Part shown: positions 12,201-51,439 of the stretch, one piece after another
Position numbering within the stretch: position 1 is the stretch's first letter
Layout: every line of letters starts with the position of its first letter
Position numbers and translations under genes: made by a program
Notes under the pieces: generated by a model
What the model was told of the DNA's origin: nothing
What the model saw: the letters and a program-made list of their open reading frames with translations, nothing else
The model's database searches: none
Assembly: GCA_003993805.1 (NCBI GenBank)
Contig: RSEF01000003.1
Span: 87,102,817 to 87,166,816, forward strand
Length of the DNA: 64,000 bases
From: Himantopus leucocephalus
Lineage: Eukaryota > Chordata > Aves > Charadriiformes > Recurvirostridae
Direction: 5' to 3'

Positions 12201-15200
12201 GATTTGGATTTTGAAATTACTGTTGCTTCTCCCATCACTGTTTCCTTCAAGCCAAATTGGAAGTAGGTTACTGAGATACTTCTGCCATTCCTGTGTCTGG
12301 TCCACACATACATGAAGGACTTTCACATATCATCATAGCGTAACAGTTAAGAATATGTTGGGTTTAAAGATAAAAGCTACATGTATCCATAGGGTTTGAA
12401 AGATTCTGTTGGAAATTTATGGAGTCCACGGAAACCACCTTATGAAGCTTATGAAACCCCTGAGTAGCAACTGGTTAGAGCTGGGAATTATTACTGGGAG
12501 ATATCATATAGGCTTCACCTGACATGCTTGACTCCAGGTATCTTGTTTTGGCCACGCTCAAAAACTGGCCACTGACTAGACAGACTTTCAGTCTAACTCA
12601 ATATGGATGATTTTTGGTTTTCATATTCTTATATACATTCAAGAAACAGATGCAATGTTGAAACATGAAAGAAACTATAAAGGCTACCTCAAGGAGTCAA
12701 GTAAGGGTTACTAGGTCAAAGTTGCGAATATGCCTGAGAAACAAAGACCCTCATTTGGAGGAAATACAAATCTGACATAAATACCCCATCTAAAATATGC
12801 CATGAATCAGTACTCATGGACAATTAATAAAAGGTGCAAGATTTCTTTCCTAGAAATGGAAAATAATCTGAAAATAAATAGCCACACACATGAGAAATTT
12901 TTTGCAAATCTGGTAAGCATATATTGCATGGCAAAAAGACAAAGACTATCTGCAAAGTAAACCTATTCATCTTTCTTTTAATTTAACAGGTAGCCTAAGG
13001 AATCAGTGCAGAATCAGAAATAAATTTAGTGGTGGATTGTGTGAGTAAAACATATTCACGAGTGACATCTTGGAAATAAACTTACATGAATTAAAATTTA
13101 ATATATTATGGAGAACAAAGTCTTTTGCACTTTTGCAGCCTGATCCAACTCCTTATGAAGACAAAAGAAATATTCCCATTCGCTTGTGTGAGTGCTGGAC
13201 CAGATCGATACCAAGAAATTAATAACCCATATGCTTCTGATTCCACTGGTCTCTTGGTTGTGAAGAATAGTAACCTCTTTGACGAAGGACGGACTATGAC
13301 TCTCGAAAGAGAGTAACCCCTGATTTACACCATTCTGGGAGGAGGGTCTGGCCTGCCATGGAGTGCATGCCTTCTTAACCCCTTAACATGTGGCAGTAAG
13401 TAAATCCTGCAGAAAAGCTGCTGAACTTGCACATGCAGTAACTTCTAAAGTCAACTCCATGGCTGCCAAAAAGCATATGAGAAGTCAGAAATAACTTACA
13501 ATATGGCAGGTGTTACAGTGCAATAAGGGCATGTCTCAGGTACGTTATAAAACACAGACTGAAGTGGTTCCAGGATCTGAGAGTTATTACAATACAGACT
13601 GTGAGGTTACTACTTAGATGAAATTCCTCCTACCATGTCTTCAAACCCTTTTTTTCCCCTTATTTGCTCCATTCACCACATTTAGATGCCACCATCTTGG
13701 ATTTCCTTCTCTGAAAAGGAAATCCCCACTTCTCAGCACGAAACTTGAAAAGCTTTCAGTCAAAAGGAACTGCTGAGCCTACGTCCTACACCCAGGTAAC
13801 CTAAGCCATGTGGAAATATGAACTGTTCACAACCTTCAAGTCCTCCAAAGCCGGCCAAGCTCAGGACCTAAGCCAGCACCATTAGTACCTCAAGCAGCAG
13901 ACAGCAGCGGTTTGTGGGAAAGTCAAAAGTCAAAGGAGTGGGGAGAGTTGCCAAAGCACCTAAGCATATGTGTGCATTAAGCACCACTCTTGGAAAAGAG
14001 ATGTTTGCACTAGTTCTGTGCGTGCTTGTACATCCCTATGACAATGCAGATCCAGGAGAGGCAGCTCACTTCTGTCCTGAGAGTAGGATGCTGCCTCCCA
14101 GCTAACAACATCGCTCTCTTGTGGGATGCTGCCTCCTGACTAAGAAGCTTTGTCTCCCAGCCCATGAACAGCAACACAGCCCCTCACCAGGTCGGCATGC
14201 CCTCGGGGCCTGTGGAAAGCACATCTTTAGGTAGGGCATGTGCCCTGTGACCACAAAGAGCCAGGCTTTGAGGGAACTCTTGAGTCAAATCAGTGGGACT
14301 TCACAGCTCTGAGAATCTGACTTTTTGGCCCTTTTGAAAAATCTCACACTAGATCTTACAAAACTGGCAGTATTCACAAGAGTATAAATTAGGACTTCAA
14401 AAAGAATTACTCCAAGAAGTAAAACCCACCCTTTCATTAAGGCAAGGCTTCATGGCAAAAACCAGAAACCAGGACCATGTTGCCTCATCTCTAATGTGAG
14501 AGAAGAAAAGCTTTGGATACAGCTACAGTCAGGATTTTGCTTCACAGAAGGAAATCCAAAATGGTGACTGTGAAGTGACAAATTCCTGCTCGTGCTGTTT
14601 TATTTCTGCTGGATGCAATGAGGTTGTTTAAGTAGCCTGGCCTTCGCATAAAGTTAATTCCCACACACACACGGCCTCATATTTTCTGGATCAGTAGCAC
14701 AGATATCATGAGAAACACTTGTCATTTCAGTTTCCCTAGAAGGGTACTAAGAATATGGACTGATAAAGCAAAATTTGTCTTCTCAAACCTGGAGTTAGTC
14801 TCCAATTAATATGAAAACCTTTTTTTCACTTGCTGATAGGAAAACTATATACCTTCTTCAGATCTGGGGGTTTGTTGCTTTGATTTTTTTTTTTATTTCC
14901 CAAGGCAGCAGAACTGCCTCCTCTCCCACCCCCCCAAGTGAGTGCAAGGTGGTAAAAATATGCACCGGTTTAGCCCAGGGCTTGTTTGGGGAGGAGGGCT
15001 GTTAGGTTTTTTAAGCCATTAAGGTGGTCATTCCTTCTATGGTGCTAACCCTTCCTCCTATTCAGAGATTAGTCCGTATTGACATCTCTCTTCTATCGGA
15101 GATCTGCTTTATTAGGTCTCTTCTCCCCCTTTTTTTCCCATTGCAATGCAGCAGATCACAGAGCATCCATATCACACAGCAGAGACACTACTAGCGCTGG

Positions 15201-16349
15201 CAAACGGCTCCCTCCTCTTCCAGGATTTCAGCTTCGTTTGGCTTGCGATTAGTAGTCATGGACTCCCTAACACAGAGGTGGACTGTCTTTTGCTCTTTTT
15301 TTTTTTTTTTTTTCCTCCACTGTGCCAAAAAAATTACTTTGAAAGGTATCTGGAAGCTTTTCGACTTCAACATTTTTCAAGGTGTCAGGCTGGGACTTTC
15401 CCCAAAAATAGCAATAGTTAACTTAGCTAGCTATCATGTTTTAAATGTTTGTTATATTTTTAAAGAGGTTTTTTCCTTTCTTCTGAAATGTGCCAGAAAT
15501 ATGGGGTTTCTGTTCCATACAGTGGTTCCCCTCACTCTTATTTTCTTGTTTTTAGTGGGAAAGTTGATGAGCAGTGGTTTAGGAAGACGGGAAGGAGGCA
15601 GAGCAAATAGTAAGCACAAATCAAGGAAAATTTCCTCATTCTTCCCTCAGAAAACCACGTCTCCTTTGTTTCTGGCTTTCTTTAAGGAGTAGAAAAAAGC
15701 CACTTAAGTTAGCAAGAAATGTCCCATTCCAGCTGAGCAACTGATATAGCTCCAAGTGTGATAACTGAGTATGTTATGAAGACGAAACCTGATCAGCTTA
15801 GACACTTTACGCAGACATCTTTTACTTAGACACTAAAAGGCAAGGGGTTGCCTGTGCCTGCAAGCAGCTGCAGGCAGATGGTGATGCACTGAACTCGCCC
15901 ACACGAGTTTGAACTCTAAAGCGTACAGTAAATCCATTTTGGATTGTAAACACTTTTTTCAAAAAAATTCCTTCTCATTTTCACCCATCCTGGCAAATTT
16001 TTGCCCTTCATGAGCTTCACAAGTCAAATCAGGCAAGGAGGATGCCGCTTATTGTTCCACTCCAAGTGACAAAGAGTGGAGAAAGGATTCGTCATCGCAC
16101 TAAGTTAGGGGAAGGGTTTTGGTTCCCTAAGATTCCACTGTAGCCAGTGAAGAGAGATGGCAACTCCTGGCTCAAATTGCAGGTATGTGAAAGCACTCTC
16201 TGAAAAGGCTCTTTTCTCTCTCCATAACTTTGGAAAGAACCCAGGAAATGAAGACAGATACAGACAGACAACAGCTGTAGGAAAAAAAAAAATAAAATCT
16301 CTTTTCTTCTTTTTACTAGTCATTGCTGTAAGGAGGAAAATGCTCTCTC

Positions 16350-16388
16350 TCCCTCACACACACACACACTCTCTCTGTCTCTCTGTCC
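16350..16388. repeat. (CA)n followed by (CT)n microsatellite
   Basis: CACACACACACAC runs into CTCTCTGTCTCTCTGTC. It lies about 600 bp upstream of the kinase start codon. Confidence 0.8.
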
Positions 16389-16993
16389 TCACTGCTACAT
16401 TTTACAGAACAGGAATCAAGTCCTGGGAAATGCAAGATACCTGACCCGGAATCAGGCCAGAACCCAGGACTTAAATGTGCTACAAGTGCATATATATTTA
16501 TATGCCCTACACAGCAAGTGCGTAAATGCTTGTACAGCATCAGGTACGTGACCCAGCTTTGCATTCATGCCAGGTACCACGGTGTTTTTAGAATAAATTG
16601 TGCCCTTGTACACCAGCAGTATGCACGCAAGCAAAACTGGGGATCAGTTTAGTTTGGTGCAACTCGTTTAGGGAACTAATGTAGGAGGAAGAGAGCCGTA
16701 TATTCCAGGCTAATGCTGGGATTACGTGTCATCTGACTCGGCAGCTCTGGGGCATTAACTGACATCGCATATCAGGTTAGGTTAATAATCTGCCACTTGG
16801 TTCTGCTTGAGCAGATCTGCGTGCCCAGGGTAGGGATCAGTGACAAACACAGAGTCTCGGAGGGAAAGGATTAGCTGCTGTGTGATCAGCGGGATGGCAC
16901 TTGCACCACAAGATGTGCAGACTTAGTGCCTGGATCTGCTGTGAATCAGAAGCTACATCTGGAAAGTAGCAACACAAATCTGACTCTCCGGGG

Positions 16994-41783
<24,790 letters not shown>

Positions 41784-41784
<1 letters not shown>

Positions 41785-41789
41785 ATAAA
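41784..41789 (+). promoter_or_regulatory. Candidate polyadenylation signal overlapping the stop codon
   Basis: AATAAA begins at the last base of the TAA stop of the HUNK-like gene. If used, the 3' UTR would be only a few tens of bases. A later signal in or beyond the 100-base gap is equally possible. Confidence 0.3.
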
Positions 41790-42139
41790 ACACCCACAAA
41801 GCATCAGAAGAAAATATGAGAAAGGGGCAGGAAAGAAACAAAGATGGACAGAAAAAGAGAGTGAGAAGAGGAAGGCAGGAGAGATGAATCCAATCTTAAA
41901 ATGAGACACCTCCAAACACAACGAAGGATGATATGATTTAAGCTGTGTGTCCTCTGATACCGGTCAAACACTGGGCTACAGATTTTGCAGAGCGCACCAA
42001 AGACGCAGAAAAACAGAAGCCACTGTAACAGAACATCAAGTGTATTTAGGCAAAAAAGTGGACATTGCAGGCAGAAGATATGATTTTACATATTTTGTAT
42101 CAATACACATATTGTCCCAAACTTGGGTCACTTGTACTT

Positions 42140-42239
42140 NNNNNNNNNNNNNNNNNNNNNNNNNNNNNNNNNNNNNNNNNNNNNNNNNNNNNNNNNNNNN
42201 NNNNNNNNNNNNNNNNNNNNNNNNNNNNNNNNNNNNNNN
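42140..42239. other. Assembly gap of 100 N
   Basis: Exactly 100 N bases lie 355 bp downstream of the kinase stop codon. A run of exactly 100 is a usual placeholder for a gap of unknown size, so the 3' UTR of the gene may be incomplete here. Confidence 0.97.
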
Positions 42240-45200
42240 ACAGCTTAATTAGGACTGCCTATGTGTAACTGTGTGCCTTTGCAACGTTTGTCTCTTACTA
42301 TTGGAAACATGCATTTGTTTGCAGTTTCAATGATTTATGCTTCTTAGCTAGTTTATCATAGTACTAAGCTTTGAGCCTGATTCTGTCTTCAAACCAGTTT
42401 TATATCAGTTTAAAACCCTTAACTTCAACAGCTTTGAACTTGATTGACTCCAACAGAGGTGAGAATACAATGGGAGTCTTCGTATTTGCTGCTCGGTGAG
42501 CTCACATGTAGAGGTAAAAGATGCACAAAGGGTTTCCAAGTAATACTAGATAGATATACAAAGAATAGCAGCAAGAAAAAGCCGCAGAAGAAGGTATAAT
42601 CCTATGAGCTCAAACCAAGGCTTTTAGCTGACAAGCACGATGGTAAGCATTTTGTCACATTGAGAGGGACCAAACTTGCGGTCCCGTTTTTGTCTGTCTC
42701 GCCTTCTCCCACCACACCGGGACCACATCCACAGGGTGAGCTCTTCATGGTCCATGCAGCTCCAGCACCGCACCGCCTCAGTGAGGGCAGCTTACGCAGA
42801 CCTGCGTGGGTGCCAACCACTCTGCTGTCTCCTCTGCTGGGCTGAGACAGCTATGGCGGAGCCCTGCTCTCAGCCAGCCCTGATCTGAATAACAGAGGTG
42901 TTTTTAACTCAGGACATCTTTGCTGACCAGGCTTACAGGGCAAGTCCACAGCTGCAGCTGAGGAGCTGGAGAGGAAGGATGGGGCACGTGGGCAGGAACT
43001 TATCACCACCAAAGAAAACATTGCTGTGTAACCTTGTCCTGTGAGCAGGTAGCTGCAATTCAGACATGCCACCTGGGACTGCAGCTCAGGTAGGTGGAAA
43101 AGTTAGTGCCTCTGCCCATGGCTTTTCTCCACAGCTTAAAGTCTCATCAGAGCATAATAGCACACGTAGTTACTCCAAAATCTAGCTGGTCAGAACAATC
43201 CAGGTTGGAAAGAAACTTACTATTAAAAAGGCTTGGTGACCTCAGCACGATTTGGCAGAATGCAGCCAAGAAGCAGATACACGTGTGGCATCTGCACCCC
43301 TCCACTCAGAGGGTAAGGAAGGACCACTGGTCTCTGGACACGGGCAGTGGCAAGGAAGCTCAAACCCAGCAGTTTCCTTTATGCACACCTGAGTTAATGA
43401 GCAGCGCAGGGGCCATTTGCTGTGCTTATAACTCTGGCACCATGCAATTCAGAACCTAGAGGTATCTGAGTGATTTCCAGATAATGTTTTTCTTGGAAAA
43501 TCTGATTTCCTTAGACTTTAGAAAATGTTTATGTCTCAAAAACATTTTTAGCTTTGAGTCGCCCTTACAAAACACTTTTTGTTTGAATATACAGATTGAA
43601 ACAAATGGTTTCAGCTGTAAGTTGACATTTCAATTTACTGTTTCCTTTCACAATACTGAAATGCTTCCTTCTGACCATAAATGTCTAAAAGCTTTTTCCT
43701 CCACATCATTTTCTTCTGAGAAAAATTTTTTTTTCCTTGACACTTTTTAACATTGTGTCTTTATACTCTAATTCCAGATGACAATAACAGCAAAATGCTC
43801 TAATTTTTTTCACCAAGTCAAAACTCCATTTTCCAAACAGCTCTACCACCATCTTCCAGCTCCCCCATGAGCCTTTGGAGAGAGGAGAACAAGAGGAGTT
43901 TATGCTTCTCCTTTACCAACTCAGTGCAGGCGTGTCTATGTAGGTGCCAAAGCAGACGACAGCCACAGGAGAATAATCGTTCCCCACTAAAATGAAGCCT
44001 GGAAAGGTAAGTGACTGTGCACCATGACCCAAGTGCAGAAGAGGCAGCCCTTCCTGGAGGAGCTCTGAATTGTGATACCTTCATCCTCCCGTGGCCTCAG
44101 CTGCTTCCAGCCCAGCCTCTGCTCTGGCTGTGGCAGAGAACGGGGGTTTCCAAGGGGTGAGACACTTACCAGTGGTTGGAGAAAACATCAAGTCTTTGTA
44201 GGGTCCCTGCCACATGCCTATTCTTCCCTTTCTTCGAGGTAATATGGTTTCTTATTTCTAGGAGTGGTTTACTAAAAAGCAAGGGAATATCCCTTCTTCT
44301 GCCCTCTCTGGGGCAGACTTTAAAGGTCACAGTGCTGAAAACAGATGTTTCTTCAACATGCCACAGCTGAGTGTTGCTTTCTAGGCATCATGTAGAGAGA
44401 AAAGAGATTTTCTACCTACGCTTCCCATACACTCATTTAAGGGCTAGCTTCAACCTGGCCTTCTCCTCAGCTGTTCCAACACCACTGAAACATATATCTG
44501 CTGCTAGCACAGAGCCGCTATGTCTGAGTAGGAACTCTCATCTACCACGTATATATTACCACTTTGAAATAAAAGCCATCTCGTTCCTGAAGGGGAGAAG
44601 GGAGGAGTGCAGTTAACGGTTCAATGCCATAAACGTGGGTCCCAGATCACGTGCAGAGCTGGGAAGGGGCAGGGAGCACCGTGCAGTACAGCTGGTAACG
44701 TAGGGCACGACGATGGAAACACCTCCAGGCAGCCAGACTGCATGGGTGGCCCAGGCAGGGAGATGGTGCCAATATTTTAACAAGTGGCTCCCACAAAAAC
44801 GTTTCCCTTCAGCAGGTGATAAATTTACACTTCGGGGATGTGATGTCTGCAGAAAGAAGTAAAGGGCTCTGGAATCCGCCCTTTTATTTAACAATGTAAA
44901 GGAAAAAAAAATATGCTTCTAACTAAGGAAGGGGACATCACTGCTTGGCAAGAAAATGTACATTAAGATGCACTTGGCCAGAAATGCACTGAGTCATGCA
45001 GAGTAGTGTTTGACCACTGCAATTCATGTTGGGGGAGAGGAGGGCGCTGAATGCCTTGCACAGGAGTCCCACAGGATCCTGCTTCAGGAAGGGTTATTGA
45101 AAATACCTAACACTGAGTAGAGTCTTATTACAACCCTAATAGAAAGCCAATTCTATTAAGATGCAAGGCAAAGTGCAGTGGGACAGCAAGGCTTTCACAC

Positions 45201-48200
45201 CTCCTCTCTCGTGTCTGGTAGCAAAAACGTAACAACAGGCTCCTAAAATGACAGCTTCCAAAGGAGTGTTTAGCTACTTCATTATATCTATAGCAGTCCC
45301 TTGTACAAACAAACTTCACACAGAGTCTCCGCTGGGACTGACACTGGATCTTTAGGTCCTTCAAGTCAGTCTCTATAAGTGGATCCTGCTATTGCATGGT
45401 CTGTCAATGCAATCATGAGAGATTCCCAGCCCTCCATGTCATAGGTTTTCCATTTACACATAGGAAATGGCACCTTTTACTACTATCCTGTTTCTGCGCC
45501 ATATTAATAAGTTCAACTGCTTTATGTATTACCAGTTTGAACACTGTTCTGCTTTTCAAATCACAACTGTTTTCATGTCAGCAAAAGAATTTCAAACCAC
45601 AGGAAATTCTGGGGATGAAGTACAAATACACACTTAGAGCTATCAGGAAGCAGAATCAAACCTACTGTTGGAAAAAGATTTTTTAAAAAATAAATGTCAC
45701 TGCTTTCATACTGCACTTTCAATTTCATCATTTTTTAAACACATAAATGAACAAGATTAATAATTTAGCCAGTAAAGGAATTTCTGTTTAGCCTCTGAAA
45801 AATCCCTGAATAATTCAGAAGTTCCGACATTAGATAGCCTTAGTCATGCTGACCCATCCACGCCGGGTAAAACGCTGAATAGAGATCGAAGTGACTGACC
45901 CATTCTCTCACAGCCCTCTCACATTACAGCTTATGAAAAACAAAACTCCGCAAATCAGAAGCTCACAAAACCACAGAAAGCAGCTCATGTTCACCTGTTG
46001 TCTGTGCCAGCAAGAAGACGAGAAAGGACAAACAGGAGCATTTTGCTCATCCTTTATAAGCATGGTCTTAAAACTACAACTCCTGATTTGCAGTCCAAGG
46101 AAATCCACTTCTACTTCCCCAGGCTTTAATGCTAAGGTATGTGAAAGGTTTAAGAAATTCAGAATAGATTCATCATACAAAAGCCATTTTAAAAGAAATC
46201 AGTGTTTGTCAAACTGAAAGTGAGCCTGAGAAATTTATAAACACATTTTTTCTTCTATAAAGCAGAACTTACAATTTTTAAGTTCCTTACATGTAAAATA
46301 CATTTGCCTCACCCATACATCTGAAATTAAAGTCTTTCAGTATTATAACGATAACGAACTATTATTCCCTTCCTCTCTTTCACCACTTTTTTGAGTTCTG
46401 GTCATTGTTTTGGATTACAGACTATATAGATGGATACTACAGAAAACTGTAAGGTAGTGAATATAGTCTTATTAGAAATAAATATTTGAGATTTCTGTTA
46501 GGATTCCTGGTATAAAATATTCCAGCATGAGAATCAGCAGGGACCTTCCTACCAAGTCCACCATTTTCCTGGCTCTACTGTTTGGGCTCCAGTCCCTTAT
46601 ACACACATATTTTGCAGATAATCCATTAGAGAGAAAGCGAGAGCAGGCTTTCAGGAAAGAGCTATTTCCAGCTAGGAAGGAGCTATCATAGAGATTAAGT
46701 CTTCTACTACCTCTCAGAAGAGTCGGCAGAGGGGTAAAGGGAACAGATAGAGCTAAATGCCATAAGGCATACTCAGGTTGAGATTTTGAGGAGCAACAGG
46801 ATCTTACAGTGGCATGTTGCTTACCCAATCTTAAACAGAAGGGATATCTCTCACAAAGCTGGTTGTTTAGACTCCTTTGTAGTCAATGGAGACTATGGAC
46901 ATCTGGAAAAGAAGGAGAGTAAATTAGCTATGGAGGCCCTTGAACGGACTCTTCAACTGAAGTCTACCCAACTGCACTGCCATAAGGGTGACTTGATCCA
47001 ATATTTTGGACTTGGAGTTTCCACAGACTGGGGAATAAGAACAGAGCATCCATCTCATCTCATGAACATTATAGCCGGGCAGGACTCTTTCCTGACCTCC
47101 ACAGGAGCAGAACGGCAAGATTTTTAAGTCCTTATCTGGAGCATATATTAAAGGCTCAGAAAGGTAAAAGGGAGGATCAAATGGGTCCTTAAACCTAATC
47201 AGCTGTTTCTAGGCAGGCAGATATTTTACTTGGGACATCTGTATTTAGTAACTGTAGCCTTTTGAGGCCAGCAAGAAGGCTGAAAGCCACTTTTACAAAT
47301 CCTTTCTTAGAAAGACAGTCTTTAAGGCAGAGAGGAGTATACCCCTATTTAGACAAAAGGAGGATTTAAATATCAAGCCTATCCATTGCAGCAGCTCAAG
47401 CAGGCAATGAAAAGCAGTAGGGACTATGTTACACAAGTCTTTTCTATGCTAATTAATACTTAACTCACATCAGCAGTTCCTACAGTACAGTTCAATGGGA
47501 CCAGAAAGGAAAGCAAGTGTTCCCCCAGCAAAGGAGGAGCCCTTTGGTTCAGACCTTCAGGGTGTCTTTCCAGTGAAGCTCTGCATACAAGCCCATGTGG
47601 GTATGGCAGTATTTCAAACTACCAAGAGGTCTCTTTCACAGAACACAGCCTATACATCTGCCAGACAGCCACTCTTAGCCAGCCTACACCCTTTCCTAGC
47701 ATCACCACGAATTCCCACGTTACGGAGACTCTGCTCTTTCGAGGCATTTCTACTTGCTGCTTCCCATATGCTTTAATAGCTCAGCGCCTCTCCTGCAACT
47801 AAACCAAAAATTCACTCCCTGAGATGACTGACATATAAACCACATACATTTACAGGCATTTACACATAGGCTAACATAGAGAGGTGAGGAGGATATGCTG
47901 TTACCCAATGGATATGAAAGGTTAAATGACACATTCTGTGTTTGTCTATAATGCCTCCCTTTTATTGCTGCAGGACCAGCCACCACCTCCTCGGACAGAG
48001 ATAGACGAGTCATAGCTCAAGCTGTTTTGTTATGACAGTCTTCTAGAGAAAGAAAACCATGTTCCCGTCACTTCACTGCTTTCAACAGGAGTAAGTAGGC
48101 AAATGACCCAATCCTGCAGATGAGAAGAAAATTTATGTTTCAGAAAACCTGCCGCAAATTGTCGGAAACGCTCTAAGGATACCCTGCTCCAGTGAGCTTG

Positions 48201-51200
48201 ATTCTCTTCCATTAAGCTCATTATCTCCCTTCCACAAAAAAGCAAGCAAGCACCCCTTGAGTTGCCAAAGGCAATCCTTCGAGAACAATGGATATTTGAG
48301 AGACTTCTGTGCTCATGGAATATACAGCAAAGACGGCAAAATTTCCCAGGAAGCCTGAAAAATATTCGGCACTGACAGAAAGTCAGTAAAATCATGACTG
48401 TCATATAGCCATTATGTTATCCTGATAGATATCAGTATGGGACAATATGAACTAATGAACATCTAGCTCAAAAGGCACAGACGGTGACTACAGATCATAC
48501 AATACACAACTGTGCAATCTCAGAAATAATTCATAAGATGCCCTCTCTTGCTGCTTTCTCTGCAGGAGTCTCTCCACTTCTGTGTCTAATTCTGCTTTTG
48601 CCCTGTGGATAGGATAGAAGCAACGCCAAGCACAGATTTCAATGTATAAACATATTATGTGGCATGGTAAGAGAACCTCATAATAGCCCAATTTGGAAGT
48701 ACTGACCAAAAAATGGCTTAGCAATAACTAAGAGCTGGGATTTTTGCCCTTCCATTAAAGCAAGGAGAGCAAACCATGGCTTTAGGCTTAACCAGTCGCA
48801 TCAAGCTCAGCGTCACTCCAGTGACTAAGTGCACTCGCTATACTTTATGCCCTCATATGCTGTGGTCTCTACAGGTTTTTTCACTTTAATTCGTCTTGCG
48901 AAAATGAACGCCCGCCCACAGCATCCTTGCTTTTGCTTCCTTGGGCCTATCGTTGACACAGAATTTACATGTTGGAAAAACCAAGTTCTGTGTCTGAAAT
49001 GAGAATAAAAACTCCCTTCAAATGGCGCAAAGTTACTTAAAAATGTTAATCTGCCTTATTTTTATGATGTGTTTAAAATTAAATGTTCCCATATGGGGAC
49101 AACAGGGCAAACCATGTCCTTCCATTTAAATAGCCTGTTTACTTTAAAATCTGAAACTAGCTACAAATTTAAACCCTTTTTGTTTTTGTCCACCTGGAAA
49201 AAATTATCAAATTCTTAAGTGTGCATTGTAATAGGAGCAAACACTGAAAAGTGTGAATTCTTAGGTTTCAATATCTATTTTTAAATTGTTTTTCATGTAA
49301 GCTTTTAATTTAGATTTAATAAGATTCTAATTGCATTTTAAAAAAAATACCAGTTGATTATTGAAGACATATTTCTGTAGGATTAACTTACATATCTCAG
49401 ACTTAAAATATTGTTTTAAATAATAATTTGGTATTTTATGATTTATGCTACCAAATCTAAATATAGTTAGTGTAAAATAATTACAGAATGGTTGCAAGAA
49501 ATAGATTTATTGAGGATTATCCATTTTATAAGAGGCACACATCTCCTATGTAATTATTCAATGTCAATAAGTGTCTTCAAAAATCTGTTGGCAATTAATG
49601 CATGATGAGTGCTTAGTTATATTTTAACATATTGCATAATTAAAGCCAATCGAAAGTTTTGCCATTTGCCGTACAGCTCAGAAACAGGAAAAAAATTAGC
49701 GTGCTAAATGAAATGAGCTGTGCAGCTTCGTTTTCAGGTCTGCTCCAGCTGCTTTTTGCCACTTCAGTGGTGCAAAAGAGCCAGAGACCCAGCAGTCTTG
49801 CTCTCCTGATGGTTCTCCATAGAGGGGAAATACCAGGTAATTCAAAGCAGCAATAGTGGCTGTATGCCACCTTCCCTTCTCCAGCTAGAGGGTGTAGTAT
49901 CGATACTGCGTTCCTCCCCTGCTACCAGATGTACTCTCTGAGCTCACAGGTAGCCAAGATTAATTTATAATAGTTTTACAGCAGCCTAAAGATCTATAAA
50001 GTCATTTTTGCCTTGCTAATCTGGCACTGCCTGCTACAGCGGATCTGGGCCTTTAAGCACAGGAAGGTCTTATTTAACTGTAGTCTTAGGCTAACTGCAG
50101 GCTTTAGACCTGGATTGAAAAGGCATTAATGTCACCTGGAATCCGTCCCTCACCCTTGCTGGGAGCCACACAGCCCCTCAGCGTGCTGCATGCTCCATGG
50201 AAACACCGCTCTCCTGGCAGGCACAAATCTCCTGGAATAGTTATTACAATGGATATTATAGGAAGGACTGCACTGGCAGTGAGGCTAATGAGATAAACTA
50301 TTTCTTCTTTTCCACCGATTTATTTTTACATTCTGTTAAATACCACTTCTCATTCCACTCAGTATTATCACGACACCCCCCGCTGCACCCCCCGGATATT
50401 ATATAGAGCATTCACTTTAGGAGTTTTAGGACAGAAAATGCTTCTTTCCTGCCTTGTTTTGCTCTGTTCGGGTTAAGTCACCTGTTTTGATTTTTACGGT
50501 AACCTTGATGTATAAAATCTGAGCTAAATCAGCCATCCAACAGCACAGCCCAACATTCAAGAGGCACTGAGCACCTGAATAACCCATAAAGGCAACATCC
50601 GCCTTGACAGCGTGTCTGTTGTGAATACAACTGCCCCTAAAAGAAAAGTGTTGCAGAACAGCAGAAGAACGACTTCTCCATGTAGATGACTCTTCCCTTA
50701 AGTGCTTTTAAATACTTCACAGGTGTCTTCTGTACCATCTTCATTTAGCGTTAGCTCATAAGGCAAAAGTAATCTTTGACATCTTTACTTGACTTAATAC
50801 CACTTTATGTCAAAAGTTAGATCCTACAAAACTGCTGTACATGGTGTGTAAGCCAAGTGCACGTCCCTCTGCACAGCAACAGGAACCTCCAAAGAGCTGG
50901 AAGACTTCTGGAGATCCACATCATCACAGGCTAAGGAACTGCTTGTGACCGCACTAAGCATGGAGCTGCATTTCTCTGCCATGAATCACTCTTCACATAG
51001 TTAAAACCAGTATACAAGTCAGAACGCAACAAAGAATGAAACCCCTGATTCTGATGCTTGATCAAAGCTCTTGCTCCTTGTGCAACGTGGTGGCACTACC
51101 CTGCCGGGCTGCTGAAGTCAGCTATCAACCAGTGCTAACACGTCACCGGCCCAGGCTGTACCCAGCCCACTGCAGGTTGGTAATGGCAACAGTCAATCAC

Positions 51201-51439
51201 AAAACAAAGGTTTATCTGAATCTGAAGTATGATTCAAGTCATTGTTTTCTGGGCTTTTGAAAATTAGTGAAGACTAAGCTAATCAGCCTGCTCTGTCTTT
51301 ATAGTTACTGCAGAGAAATATGTCCGCTGGGGAGACGATTAATGTGAATGTGGGCTCTCTGCTCAATGGAGCAAGGGACTGAGTGACAACGGGCATGGAA
51401 AACACTGAGGTACTCCATCTCTTTTGTTTTCCCCTCAGT
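42240..51439. other. Noncoding DNA 3' of the kinase gene
   Basis: No exon is supported. The stretch 48890-49640 is strongly AT-rich without being simple repeat and looks like a candidate conserved regulatory block. A 113-codon frame at 46786-47127 has no recognisable domain. Confidence 0.4.

Larger units (their letters stand above)
7473..16993. other. Noncoding DNA upstream of the kinase gene
   Basis: Apart from the CR1 tail and the two N-joints near 8.8-9.2 kb, I see no gene. Homopolymers occur at 15295-15313 (T19). The last 300 bp before the start codon show no CpG island and no clear TATA box. Confidence 0.45.

Noticed and set aside
44004..44009. Isolated GTAAGT donor-like word
   Set aside because: No upstream acceptor with an open segment could be found. 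A six-base match is expected by chance in a window of this size.
46786..47127. 113-codon open frame
   Set aside because: No homology recognised. A similar-sized frame lies on the opposite strand just upstream, and nothing indicates transcription.
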